NCBI RefSeq assembly: GCF_001624695.1
Contig: NZ_JSEP01000002.1
Span: 421,520-485,519 of the forward strand
Source: Labrenzia sp. OB1
GTDB taxonomy: Bacteria > Pseudomonadota > Alphaproteobacteria > Rhizobiales > Stappiaceae
Direction of reading: 5' to 3'
DNA: 64,000 bases
Part shown: piece after piece, positions 9,537 through 17,971 of the stretch
Position numbering within the stretch: position 1 is the first letter of the stretch
Layout: every line of letters begins with the position of its first letter
Notes under the pieces: model-generated
Database searches by the model: none
The model's input: the letters and a program-made list of their open reading frames with translations, nothing else
Told to the model about the DNA's origin: nothing
Translations under genes and position numbers: made by a program

Positions 9537-10553
9537 TTATTCGGCGATGGTCTTCTTGACCATGTCGAGCAGTTCCTGGGCGGGCAGCCCGTTGGCGGAT
9601 TGCTCTTCGATCCAGGCAGCATGGATCGGCCCGGCCTTTTCAGCGAAGGCGGCCAGTTCCTCGTCGGAGAACTCGACCTGCGTAACGCCGCGGCTTTCCA
9701 GCTCCGGCCACCACTTGTCATAGACCTTGGCGTAGGTGTCGAGGTAATGCGCGATCGCCGGATCGACCGAAGCGTCCAGCGCGGCCTTCATGTCGTCCGG
9801 CAGTTCGTTGTAGGCATCCACATTGACCACCACCGGGCAATGCACGGTGCCGGGGTTGAGGTTCTTGGTCCACCAGTCGGCGACCTCGACCACCTTGAAG
9901 GAGAGGTGCGCATGCGGCGCGAAGCCGGCGGCCTGAACAGTGCCTGAATCGATGGACTGATAGGTTTCAGACGCGGTCACGGACGTAGGCACGGCACCAA
10001 CGGCTTCCATCAGTTTGCCAAGACCGCCCAGCGCGCGCACGCGCATACCGTCGAAGTCAGATATGGATTGCGGCACATCGCCCTTGCCGGCGAAATTATA
10101 CTGCGGCATCGGCGACGGCATCAGAAGCTTGGCATTCCAGCGTGCGAGATCGGCCTGAACGGCGGGATGATCGTAAAGGGCCTTGGAGACCTTCACTTCG
10201 GTTTCCAGATCGGAAACTCCGAGGAAGGGCAGTTCCAGAACCGTCAGGCTCGGGTTCTTGTCGGCATGGTAGGAGGCACAGAATTGCGCCATTTCGAAAG
10301 CACCGAAAGAGATCCCGTCCAGATTCTCGCGGGATTTGGACAGCGCGCCGCCGTAATGCAGCTTGATTTCGAATTTGCCGTCGGTCCGGGCGGACACTTC
10401 CTCTGCCAGTTTCTCGATATGCTCGGTGAAAGCGCGCCGTTTGCCCCAGAGCGAGACGTTCCAGGTGACGTCCGCTGCAAAGGTTTCGGTGGCGAAAACG
10501 ACGGATAGAGCAACCGCGGATACGGCGGTCGCCGACTTGAGTGAAAAGAGCAT
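9537..10553 (-). CDS. dctP: TRAP transporter substrate-binding protein
   Basis: 338 residues from the ATG at 10553, preceded by GGGAGGA at ideal spacing; the longer frame to 10580 would displace the signal peptide. A Sec signal peptide (SATAVSAVALSVVFATETFA) is followed by a mature DctP-family protein. The family arginine/substrate region is seen in ISDFDGMRVRALGGLG and the C-terminal helices in the usual order. It captures the substrate in the periplasm and passes it to DctQM. A sigma-54 promoter lies about 90 bp upstream, and the dctD and dctB genes follow immediately upstream in the same orientation. Confidence 0.94.
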   Translation of the reverse strand: MLFSLKSATAVSAVALSVVFATETFAADVTWNVSLWGKRRAFTEHIEKLAEEVSARTDGKFEIKLHYGGALSKSRENLDGISFGAFEMAQFCASYHADKNPSLTVLELPFLGVSDLETEVKVSKALYDHPAVQADLARWNAKLLMPSPMPQYNFAGKGDVPQSISDFDGMRVRALGGLGKLMEAVGAVPTSVTASETYQSIDSGTVQAAGFAPHAHLSFKVVEVADWWTKNLNPGTVHCPVVVNVDAYNELPDDMKAALDASVDPAIAHYLDTYAKVYDKWWPELESRGVTQVEFSDEELAAFAEKAGPIHAAWIEEQSANGLPAQELLDMVKKTIAE

Positions 10554-10644
10554 GAAATCCTCCCGAATTATTTTGCTCATTTCCTTGGTCGCTCAGCCTG
10601 CACGCTCCCCGCGCCGCAAGCCCGAACCAAGTCGAAGAACCCAT

Positions 10645-10660
10645 AGCATGACCCGTGCCA
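10645..10660 (-). promoter_or_regulatory. Sigma-54 (RpoN) promoter of dctPQM
   Basis: On the minus strand the sequence reads TGGCAC-GGGTC-ATGC. The GG (-24) and GC (-12) doublets are exactly ten bases apart, as RpoN promoters require, with one mismatch to the TTGC half. The predicted start is near 10634, about 80 bp before dctP. A possible activator site (GCGGAAC...GTTCCCGC, 10685-10706) lies upstream. Confidence 0.8.
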
Positions 10661-10834
10661 GTTCCCTTTGACAACACTTCTTTCGCGGAACCTCGCCCGT
10701 TCCCGCACCGTCCGGAAACAATACCGCACCGCACCTCGGCAAGATCTTGCTTGCGCATATCCTCCATCGGCAAGATTCCGCCGAAGCCTGCAGCCGACCT
10801 CACGTCCAGATTATCGCCTGGCAGATGCTTTCGG

Positions 10835-12232
10835 TCAGGTCTCCGTCGTGTCCGCAAGGCCGGTCCGCTCCCGGCTCAGGCCCAGGCGGGTCATTTTCTC
10901 GTTCAGGGTCCTGCGCGGCAGATTGAGTTCGCCCATGACCTCCTGAATGCGGCCGCCATGCCGGCGCAGGGAACCTTCGATCAGGTTGCGCTCATAGGCA
11001 TCCATGAGGTCCTTCAAACCGCCTGCCGCGGGAAGTGCACCGGTGTCGTGCCGGCCTGTCACCAGCGCCTCGAGGGGCTGCGGACTGACCGGCGCGTTCA
11101 GCACGAACCGTTCGGCCGCGTTGCGCAGTTCACGCACGTTGCCGGGCCAGGCATAGGTCAGCAGAAAAGCCTCGTCGCGGGCACTCGCGGCGGGCGCATC
11201 GAGGCCATAACGGGCCGCGAAGCGGTTGACGAAGGTGTCGAACAGAAGCAGGGCATCGCGGCCGCGTTCGCGCAATGGCGGCACCCGTAGCTCGATCGCA
11301 TTCACCCGGAACAGCAGATCCTCGCGCAGGTGACCCGACCGCACGGCTTCCGCCGGGTCCAGATTGGCGGCGCTGACCAGACGGATATCGACATCCACCG
11401 GCTGTGTCCCGCCGATCCGGTCGACCTTCTTCTCCTGCAGGACCCGCAACAGCTTCGGTTGCAGGGGCAAGGGCATGGAAACGATCTCGTCGAGGAACAG
11501 CACACCGCCGCCCGCGGCCTCTATCCTGCCGACCCTGCGGCGGTCCGCGCCCGTGAAGGCGCCCGCCTCGTGACCGAACAGTTCGGCTTCCACCATGGCT
11601 TCCGGCAGCGCCGCCGCATTGATCGCCATGAACGGTCCGTCCTTGCGCGGACTGAAGTCGTGCAACGCCTGCGCAATGACTTCCTTGCCGGTGCCGGTTT
11701 CGCCGACGATCAGCACGGCGGCGTCCGTCGCTGCGAAATGCAGGACCTGACGCCGCAGCGCCTCCATCGCCGAACTGGCTCCGAGCAACCGGCTTTCCAG
11801 GCCGGCGCTGTCTGTAAGCTGCATCCTGAGGGCGCGGTTTTCCATCACCAGCATTCGCTTGTCGCAGGCCCGGCGAACCACATCGGCGATATGATCGGGA
11901 TCGAAAGGCTTTTCGACGAAGTCATAGGCGCCGGCCCGCATGGCCTCGACCGCCATCGGCACGTCGCCGTGGCCGGTGATCAGCACCACCGGCAAATCGG
12001 CGTCCAGTTCCACGATCCTCCGCAGCAGCGACATGCCGTCTTCACCGTCAAGCATGACGTCCGTGACCACGCAACCGGTGAAGTCCCGCGACAGGCGGGT
12101 CAGGGCCTCATCCGGTGTCGCGACTTCCCGGGTCTCGAACCCGGCCAACCGGATCCATTGCCGGAGCGCCGCCCGCATGGACGGATCATCGTCGACGATC
12201 AGGACGGGCACTTTGGCAGGATGATCTGTCAT
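10835..12232 (-). CDS. dctD: Sigma-54-dependent response regulator, DctD type
   Basis: 465 residues. The N-terminal receiver domain has the acidic pocket (VDDDPSMR) and phosphoacceptor Asp58 (VVTDVML). The central AAA+ domain has Walker A GETGTGKE, the sigma-54-contacting GAFTGA loop (EAGAFTGADRRR), Walker B GGVLFLDEI, and the arginine-finger region LREDLLFRVN. The C-terminal Fis-type helix-turn-helix is GGRIQEVMGELNLPRRTLNE. This is the full architecture of an NtrC/DctD activator, so the gene predicts an RpoN promoter nearby, and one is found before dctP. The start overlaps the stop of the histidine kinase gene by four bases (ATGA). The gene symbol reflects family and context, not a tested substrate. 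Confidence 0.93.
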   Translation of the reverse strand: MTDHPAKVPVLIVDDDPSMRAALRQWIRLAGFETREVATPDEALTRLSRDFTGCVVTDVMLDGEDGMSLLRRIVELDADLPVVLITGHGDVPMAVEAMRAGAYDFVEKPFDPDHIADVVRRACDKRMLVMENRALRMQLTDSAGLESRLLGASSAMEALRRQVLHFAATDAAVLIVGETGTGKEVIAQALHDFSPRKDGPFMAINAAALPEAMVEAELFGHEAGAFTGADRRRVGRIEAAGGGVLFLDEIVSMPLPLQPKLLRVLQEKKVDRIGGTQPVDVDIRLVSAANLDPAEAVRSGHLREDLLFRVNAIELRVPPLRERGRDALLLFDTFVNRFAARYGLDAPAASARDEAFLLTYAWPGNVRELRNAAERFVLNAPVSPQPLEALVTGRHDTGALPAAGGLKDLMDAYERNLIEGSLRRHGGRIQEVMGELNLPRRTLNEKMTRLGLSRERTGLADTTET

Positions 12233-14016
12233 TCAGCGGCTTCGGATTTCAGTTCCGGCAATGGGCCCTGACCTGCAATCCCGGCGGTAAGCGCAGGCAG
12301 GCGAAGTTCGAACACCGCTCCTTTAGGCATGTTCGCACGCACTGACAAGCCGCCGCCCAGATCCTCTGCAAGACGGATCGAGATCGCCAGGCCGAGCCCC
12401 ATGCCATCGGAACTGGCCTTGGTCGAGAAGAACGGATCGAAGATCCGCTCGCGCAGGTCATCCGGGATGCCCGGGCCGTTGTCTGAAATCTTGAGGATCA
12501 CCTGCCCCTCCAGCCGCGCCGCCGTCAGCGTGACCGTGCCGCCTTGCTCTGCCGCCGCCGCATCCGCACCGTTGCGCAGAAGGTTGACGAGGATCTGTTC
12601 AATCCTGAGCGGCGCCGTTTCAACCTCCAGCGGGGAGTCCGGAAGATCGAGCTCAAGCGTGACGCCTGTCTCCTCAAAACGGGGCCGTACGATCTTTTCC
12701 GCGACCCGGACACTTTCCCTGAGATCGATTTTCTCGATCCGGCTTTCCCTCGGACGGGCAAAGCGCTTGAGCTCCTGGGTCAGGGAGGCCATGCGCATCT
12801 GCAGGGAATCGATCTCATCGAGATTTTCGGCGGCCGTGGCCGTATCGCCCTTTTCAAGGAACTTGCGCGTGCCGGCAACGAACATCCGCAGGGCCGACAA
12901 CGGCTGGCTGAGTTCATGCACGACCGCCGCGGACATCTCGCCGACGGCGGCCAGCCTGTTCGACCGGGCGAGGCCGCGCTGAGCCTCCAGCAGTTCCCGT
13001 TCCACCCGGCGGCGTTCCTGGACCTCGTCCACCAGACGGGTGTTCAATTCCTTCAGGCTTGCCGATTCCTGACGCAGCAAGACGGACGCCTTGCGCAATC
13101 GTCGGCCACGCAGCATCAGCACAATGACGGCATAGACGAGGCACAGCGTGATGGCAGCGGCCCAGATGGGCAGGACACTCTTGCGCGCTTCCTCCACCGG
13201 CACCAGAAAATGCAGCGTCCAGCCGAGCAGGCCGACTTGCGCGGAATTGTGGCGATAGGCCTTTCCCTCGATGCGCAACTGTTCCATCGACCGGCCGGAG
13301 GGATCGCCGACCGGCTCAAGGCTCTGCCCGGCATACTGGCGTGTGGCCTCGATGGCGCTGCGCACATCGCCGGGCAGCGTGTCAAGCGTGCGGTAGCGCC
13401 AGTCCGGCTGGCTCGACAGGAAGATCACGCCGTTGCTGTCGGAAGCAAACACGGTTTCCCCGCCTTCCGCCCAGGCCTCTTCCAGCGGTCCCATATCGAC
13501 CTTGACGACAGCCACGCCCTTCGGCTCGCCGGTGACCGGCGTCGGCCGGGCCAGAAACAGCCCCGGTTCGCCCAATGTGGCGCCGATTGCGAAAAACCGA
13601 CCCTCCTCGCCTGTGATCGCGGACTTGAAATAAGGCCGGAACCCATAGTTGCGCCCGACCAGAGACAGCTCGTCACGCCAGTTGCTTGCCGCCAGCGTCG
13701 TGCCCTCAGCGTTCATCACGTAAAGCAGCCCGGCGCCGGAATTCTCAGCCATTTCCTCAAGGAATCGGTTGGCACTTTCGACCGGCTGGCCGAAACCGAG
13801 CGCTGCAGTCGCTCTCGGATCCCGCGCGATCATATAGGGCAGATACCGGTATTTCTGGTACTCGCCCAGAATGGTCTGACGGTACAGCGTCAGACGTTCG
13901 GCCGCCTTGCGGTCAATGCTGTCCTCGTCCAGCTCCAGAAAAAGCTGAACCAGCACAAAGGCGGCGGCCACGAACACCAGGGGCGGCAGCGCCAGATAAA
14001 ACCAGCGTTTCGACAT
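12229..14016 (-). CDS. dctB: Sensor histidine kinase, DctB type
   Basis: About 595 residues if it starts at ATG 14016 (MSKRWFYLALPP). The ribosome binding site GGAG is only two bases away, so an upstream TTG at 14082 remains possible. The order is: an N-terminal membrane helix, a periplasmic double-Cache sensor region of about 250 residues, and a second membrane helix (VLPIWAAAITLCLVYAVIVLM). A coiled coil with LLEAQRGLARSNRLAAVGEM follows, then the phosphoacceptor box VVHELSQPLSALRMF and an ATPase domain with NLLRNGADAA, DNGPGIPDDL and GMGLGLAIS. This matches DctB, which senses C4-dicarboxylates directly in the periplasm. It is co-transcribed with dctD. Confidence 0.92.
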   Translation of the reverse strand: MSKRWFYLALPPLVFVAAAFVLVQLFLELDEDSIDRKAAERLTLYRQTILGEYQKYRYLPYMIARDPRATAALGFGQPVESANRFLEEMAENSGAGLLYVMNAEGTTLAASNWRDELSLVGRNYGFRPYFKSAITGEEGRFFAIGATLGEPGLFLARPTPVTGEPKGVAVVKVDMGPLEEAWAEGGETVFASDSNGVIFLSSQPDWRYRTLDTLPGDVRSAIEATRQYAGQSLEPVGDPSGRSMEQLRIEGKAYRHNSAQVGLLGWTLHFLVPVEEARKSVLPIWAAAITLCLVYAVIVLMLRGRRLRKASVLLRQESASLKELNTRLVDEVQERRRVERELLEAQRGLARSNRLAAVGEMSAAVVHELSQPLSALRMFVAGTRKFLEKGDTATAAENLDEIDSLQMRMASLTQELKRFARPRESRIEKIDLRESVRVAEKIVRPRFEETGVTLELDLPDSPLEVETAPLRIEQILVNLLRNGADAAAAEQGGTVTLTAARLEGQVILKISDNGPGIPDDLRERIFDPFFSTKASSDGMGLGLAISIRLAEDLGGGLSVRANMPKGAVFELRLPALTAGIAGQGPLPELKSEAAE

Positions 14017-14068
14017 GACTCCATATTGCGCATTTTTTTGGTTCCCGCCACCCGAACGCGAATTGCCG

Positions 14069-14110
14069 TTGATACGGGTCAAGGATCATGGGTTGCGTGT
14101 CGTCTAGAAT
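14069..14110 (+). promoter_or_regulatory. FNR/FixK-type box and promoter of the usp gene
   Basis: TTGAT-ACGG-GTCAA at 14069-14082 matches the FNR/FixK consensus TTGAT-N4-ATCAA at nine of ten positions. A TAGAAT -10 hexamer lies at 14105-14110, predicting a start near 14117. The box centre then falls at -41.5, the standard class II activation position. Confidence 0.75.
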
Positions 14111-14158
14111 TTTGACAAGGCTGGTCGATATCGGTGTTTCCAGCCGTAGGAGAGATAA

Positions 14159-14992
14159 ATGCCTATCAAAGATATTTTGACCGTCTTGGATCTTGCCGGC
14201 GACCAGCCGGCCGCCAAATACGCCTTGGAATTCGGCCGCACACACGATGCTCATGTCACGGGGCTGGCTGTGTCGTTCGAACCTGTGGTCCCTGCATTCG
14301 CGGCGGCGCCGATGCCTGTCGATTATCTGCAGGCCGCGCACGAGCAGGCTTTGGCCGCAGCAAAGGAATCCAGGAAGCAGTTTGACGAACTCGCCAGACT
14401 GGCCGGAACGAAAAACGAAAGCCGTATGGCGGAAATCCTGACGGGCGGCCCGCTGGAAAACGTCCTTGCCCATTGCCGTCCGACCGATCTGGTGGTCATC
14501 GGTCAGGCCAATCCGGACATTCCGGAGCCGATGCGCGAGCTGCTGATCGAAACCATCCTGTTCGAAAGCGGCGTGCCGGTTCTGATCGTGCCTTATATCG
14601 GCAGCGAGGCATATCAGCCGAAAAAGGTTCTGGTCGGTTGGGACGGCAGTTCCACTGCAACCCGCGCCATTCACGCCGCCCTGCCGGTACTGGAGAAGGC
14701 GGACGACATCACCGTGCTGGTAATCGAGAAAAAGGCAACGCCGGAAAACGGCCAGCCGGGTGCCGATGTGGCCAATTATCTCGCCCGCCACAACATGAAT
14801 GTCACGATCGAGGTCGTTACAAACCCCCAGACCGGTGTTGCGGACGCTGTTCTGAACCACGTTTCAGACAACGGCAACGACCTGGTGGTGATGGGCGGCT
14901 ACGGGCACAGCCGGATGAGGGAATTCCTCTTCGGCGGTGCCACACGGGAGATCCTGGAAGCCATGACGGTTCCGGTTCTGATGGCGCATTAG
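14159..14992 (+). CDS. Universal stress protein with two UspA domains
   Basis: 277 residues, two tandem UspA-like domains. The N-terminal domain (IKDILTVLDLAGDQPAAKYA to VPVLIVPYIG) lacks the classic nucleotide-binding glycine motif. The C-terminal domain (KVLVGWDGSSTATRAI to VPVLMAH) has it: GGYGHSRMREFLFGGATRE, the G-2x-G-9x-G pattern that binds ATP in UspA relatives. Expression is probably induced by low oxygen, given the FNR-type promoter just upstream. It is followed by a terminator, then by a Pat-like acyl-CoA synthetase/GNAT gene. In mycobacteria Usp and Pat modules are also functionally linked, and the parallel here is inference. Start ATG 14159 has GGAGAG upstream. Confidence 0.93.
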   Translation: MPIKDILTVLDLAGDQPAAKYALEFGRTHDAHVTGLAVSFEPVVPAFAAAPMPVDYLQAAHEQALAAAKESRKQFDELARLAGTKNESRMAEILTGGPLENVLAHCRPTDLVVIGQANPDIPEPMRELLIETILFESGVPVLIVPYIGSEAYQPKKVLVGWDGSSTATRAIHAALPVLEKADDITVLVIEKKATPENGQPGADVANYLARHNMNVTIEVVTNPQTGVADAVLNHVSDNGNDLVVMGGYGHSRMREFLFGGATREILEAMTVPVLMAH

Positions 14993-15054
14993 AACAGCTC
15001 CATCAAAGGGTCCGATATTTGGAGCATGTGCTCTGGAAAAATTCTCGCCTTCCA

Positions 15055-15096
15055 AAGACCCGCGGGACCGGGGCAATCCGGGTCTGCGGGTCTTTT
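15055..15096 (+). terminator. Terminator after usp
   Basis: AAGACCCGC (15055-15063) pairs with GCGGGTCTT (15086-15094), with a partly paired interior and a TTTT tail. It separates usp from the Pat-like gene. Confidence 0.75.
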
Positions 15097-15165
15097 GTCT
15101 CCAAGTTGCCCTGAAACTTGACTACGTTTGGTGTCGTCTCCGGCTTTTTCGAAAGGACCGCCGCC

Positions 15166-17895
15166 GTGACCATCCGCAACATCGAAGGCTTTTTCGCGCC
15201 GCGTTCCATTGCCGTCCTTGGTCCGTACCGGCATCCCGGCGTATTGACGGACAAGCTGGTCGATTGCCTCCGGGACCTTGAGACCGGGCATGGCGTGACG
15301 CTGGTGGGGTTCGATCAGGACGTCCCGTTCGAGGGCATGAAAGCCGAAAGGCTGGACGACCTGGAGGCGATGCCGGACCTGGCAATTTATCTGGCCGCAG
15401 CCGAAGCTCTGCCGGAGACGATCGGACAGCTCGGCGCAGGCGGCACCCGTGCGGTCCTCATTCCCTCGCCGGGCTTTGAAAGCTGGCCCGAGGACCTGAT
15501 GCAGGCCTGCCGGGTCGCGGCCAGAAAATTCAATCTTCGCATGATCGGCCCCGGCAGTCTCGGACTGGCGGTCCCAGCAAGCGGGTTGAATGCGCTGTTG
15601 AGCGCCGAACGGCCGGTAAAGGGGGATATAGCCTTCTTCTCCAGATCGGGAGCCGTGCTCAATGCAACGCTCTCCTGGGCGAACACCCACAACGCCGGTT
15701 TCTCCGCCGTCGTCTCCCTCGGCGCCCGCATGGACGTGGATGTCGGTGACCTGATCGACTATTTCGCGCAGGACTACCGGACCCGATCGATCATGCTCCA
15801 TGTGGAAGGCATCGCCTTTCCCGGGAAATTCATTTCAGCCGCGCGGGCGGCGGCGCGCAGCAAACCCGTGATCGTCATCCGTTCCGGCAAAAGCCGCGAC
15901 ACCGGCGGAACCGGCCTGACCCATGCCGGCCGTCTCGCCGGGACCGACATGGTCTATGAAGCGGTCTTCCGCAGAACCGGCCTGCTTCGGGTGAACGATC
16001 TTGATGAAATGTTCGAAGCCCTGCAGACGCTCTCCAATGTGCGCGTTCCGCGCTGTGAGACCCTTGCGGTGATCGCCAGCGGCCGCTGCCTCGCGAGCCT
16101 TGCCATCGACCGGCTCATCGATTTCGGTGGACATTTCGCCGACCTCGGCCCCGAAACGCGCGAGGCGCTTGCCGGTCTGAGCCGCAGCTATGCCGACCTC
16201 GACGTGACCCCGGCGGCGGGTGGAACCGTCGTGTTGCGCGAGAATGTTTCCCCGCAAGACATCACCACCGCTGTCACGACCGTCCTGAAGGATCCGGCGG
16301 TCGACGGGGCGCTCGTGCTGCAGGCCGCCAGCGCCTTCCAGTCCCTGTCCGCCATCGCCGGAGCGATCACCGAGGCCACCGCAATCGAGCGTAAACGCAC
16401 CGGCCGGCGCAAGGCTCTGGTTGCCGGCCTCATCGGCGCGGACGAAGGGCTCAGGTCGCAATTGTCTGAAATCAAGATCCCCTGTTACGCCAGTCCCGCA
16501 GAAGCGGCCCGCAGCCTCATGCATCTGGCCCATGATGCCAAGGCCCGCAAATTCCTGATGGCGGCACCGCCAAGCCTGCCGACAACTTTCACGCCGGATG
16601 TCGCCCGCGCCCGCGGCATCGTGGACAAGGCACTTGCCGAAGACCGCAGCTGGCTCAGCCCGCCGGAGGTCTGCGCCGTACTTGAAGCCTATGAACTGCC
16701 CATCATCGAAACGGCCATGGCGACCACCGCGGAGGAGGCCGCCACCCTTTCGCAGCCCTTTTTCGCGACCGCGAGACATTGCGTCGCCAAGCTGATTTCG
16801 CCGGACCTGCCGTTCAAGTCCCGCATCGACGGTGTCCGGCTCGGACTGGAGAGCCCCGCTGCCGTCAGGGACGCCGCGAACGAACTGATCACCAGGACCC
16901 GCAAGGATTACCCGCAGGCCCGGATCGCGGGAATTTCCGTCCATCCGATGCTGGAAGACCGGCACGGGCTGGAGCTATACATGGGGCTCGCGGAAACGCC
17001 GGAATTCGGACCCGTGATCGTTTTCGGACAGGGTGGAACGTCCATCGAGGAGAGCCGCGACATTGCCCTGGAACTGCCGCCGCTTGATCTGAACCTCGCC
17101 GAAGCGCAGATCGACCGCACGCAGATCGCGCGGCTGCTGAGCGGCGGCCCTGCCCGCCCGGAGCTGGACAAGGCAGCTCTTTCCCAGGCTCTGGTCAAGC
17201 TCTCGCAGATCACCATCGACATCCCGGAAATTCTGGAACTGGACATCAACCCGATGGTCTCGCTCCCCGCCGGACTGATCGCCCTCGACGCCCGCATGAC
17301 CCTGTGCCACCCGGAAAAGCGCCCCGGGCGCACCGGCGGCTCCCGCCTGGCAATCGCGCCCTATCCGCAGGAATGGGAACAGAAACAGACGCTGAAGGAC
17401 GGAAGCGATATTTTCATACGGCCGGTACGGCCGGAAGACGAGGATATGTTCAAGGCTTTTTTCGAAGCCGTCACGCCGGAGGATCTGCGCCTGCGTTTCT
17501 TCGCGCCGGTTCGAGACTTCAGCCATCGTTTCCTCGCCCAACTGACCCAGCTCGATTATGCCAGGTCTATCGCCTTCGCGGCTCTCGACCCAAATGACGG
17601 AACCCTGCTCGGTGTGGTGCGCCTGCACGCAGACCCCGATCATCAGACCGGCGAATATGCGATCATGGTGCGATCCGACCTCAAGGGTGTGGGGCTTGGA
17701 TGGATGCTGATGAAACTTATCATCCGCTATGCAAAGGCCGACGGCATTGAAACGATCAAGGGGGAAGTCCTGAAGGACAACACCCAGATGATCTCCATGT
17801 GCCGAAACCTGGGCTTCAACGTCGGCACCTCGCCCGGCGATCCCGGCATCGCCCTGGTCACCCTGCCGGTCGCGGACCTGCCGGAAGACGTCTGA
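15166..17895 (+). CDS. Pat-like protein: acyl-CoA synthetase (NDP-forming) fused to GNAT acetyltransferase
   Basis: 909 residues from GTG 15166 (AAAGGA eight bases upstream; a TTG at 15118 would be longer). The order is a CoA-binding Rossmann domain (IEGFFAPRSIAVLGPYRHPG), flavodoxin-like succinyl-CoA-ligase domains (residues about 135-460), an ATP-grasp domain (about 495-730) and a C-terminal GNAT domain (about 749-900: RPVRPEDEDMFKAFFEAVTP, SDLKGVGLGWMLMKLII). The architecture is that of Pat/YfiQ, which acetylates lysines such as the one in acetyl-CoA synthetase. The synthetase part looks degenerate around VIASGRCLASLAIDRL, where active enzymes usually have a glycine-rich loop, so it probably serves as a sensor. 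It lies next to usp in a putative low-oxygen block. Confidence 0.88.
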   Translation: MTIRNIEGFFAPRSIAVLGPYRHPGVLTDKLVDCLRDLETGHGVTLVGFDQDVPFEGMKAERLDDLEAMPDLAIYLAAAEALPETIGQLGAGGTRAVLIPSPGFESWPEDLMQACRVAARKFNLRMIGPGSLGLAVPASGLNALLSAERPVKGDIAFFSRSGAVLNATLSWANTHNAGFSAVVSLGARMDVDVGDLIDYFAQDYRTRSIMLHVEGIAFPGKFISAARAAARSKPVIVIRSGKSRDTGGTGLTHAGRLAGTDMVYEAVFRRTGLLRVNDLDEMFEALQTLSNVRVPRCETLAVIASGRCLASLAIDRLIDFGGHFADLGPETREALAGLSRSYADLDVTPAAGGTVVLRENVSPQDITTAVTTVLKDPAVDGALVLQAASAFQSLSAIAGAITEATAIERKRTGRRKALVAGLIGADEGLRSQLSEIKIPCYASPAEAARSLMHLAHDAKARKFLMAAPPSLPTTFTPDVARARGIVDKALAEDRSWLSPPEVCAVLEAYELPIIETAMATTAEEAATLSQPFFATARHCVAKLISPDLPFKSRIDGVRLGLESPAAVRDAANELITRTRKDYPQARIAGISVHPMLEDRHGLELYMGLAETPEFGPVIVFGQGGTSIEESRDIALELPPLDLNLAEAQIDRTQIARLLSGGPARPELDKAALSQALVKLSQITIDIPEILELDINPMVSLPAGLIALDARMTLCHPEKRPGRTGGSRLAIAPYPQEWEQKQTLKDGSDIFIRPVRPEDEDMFKAFFEAVTPEDLRLRFFAPVRDFSHRFLAQLTQLDYARSIAFAALDPNDGTLLGVVRLHADPDHQTGEYAIMVRSDLKGVGLGWMLMKLIIRYAKADGIETIKGEVLKDNTQMISMCRNLGFNVGTSPGDPGIALVTLPVADLPEDV

Positions 17896-17971
17896 ACCTA
17901 CGCCTTCAAGGACATGCGACGGGCTTGCGGATCAGCTTCGCGCCGGAGTCCGTAAGGCTGGGCGACGGACC

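Noticed and set aside
12544..14115. A 523-codon open frame on the + strand opposite the histidine kinase
   Set aside because: It is a codon-bias shadow of dctB: no recognisable domain, histidine/glutamine-rich composition, and the reverse strand has a complete kinase.
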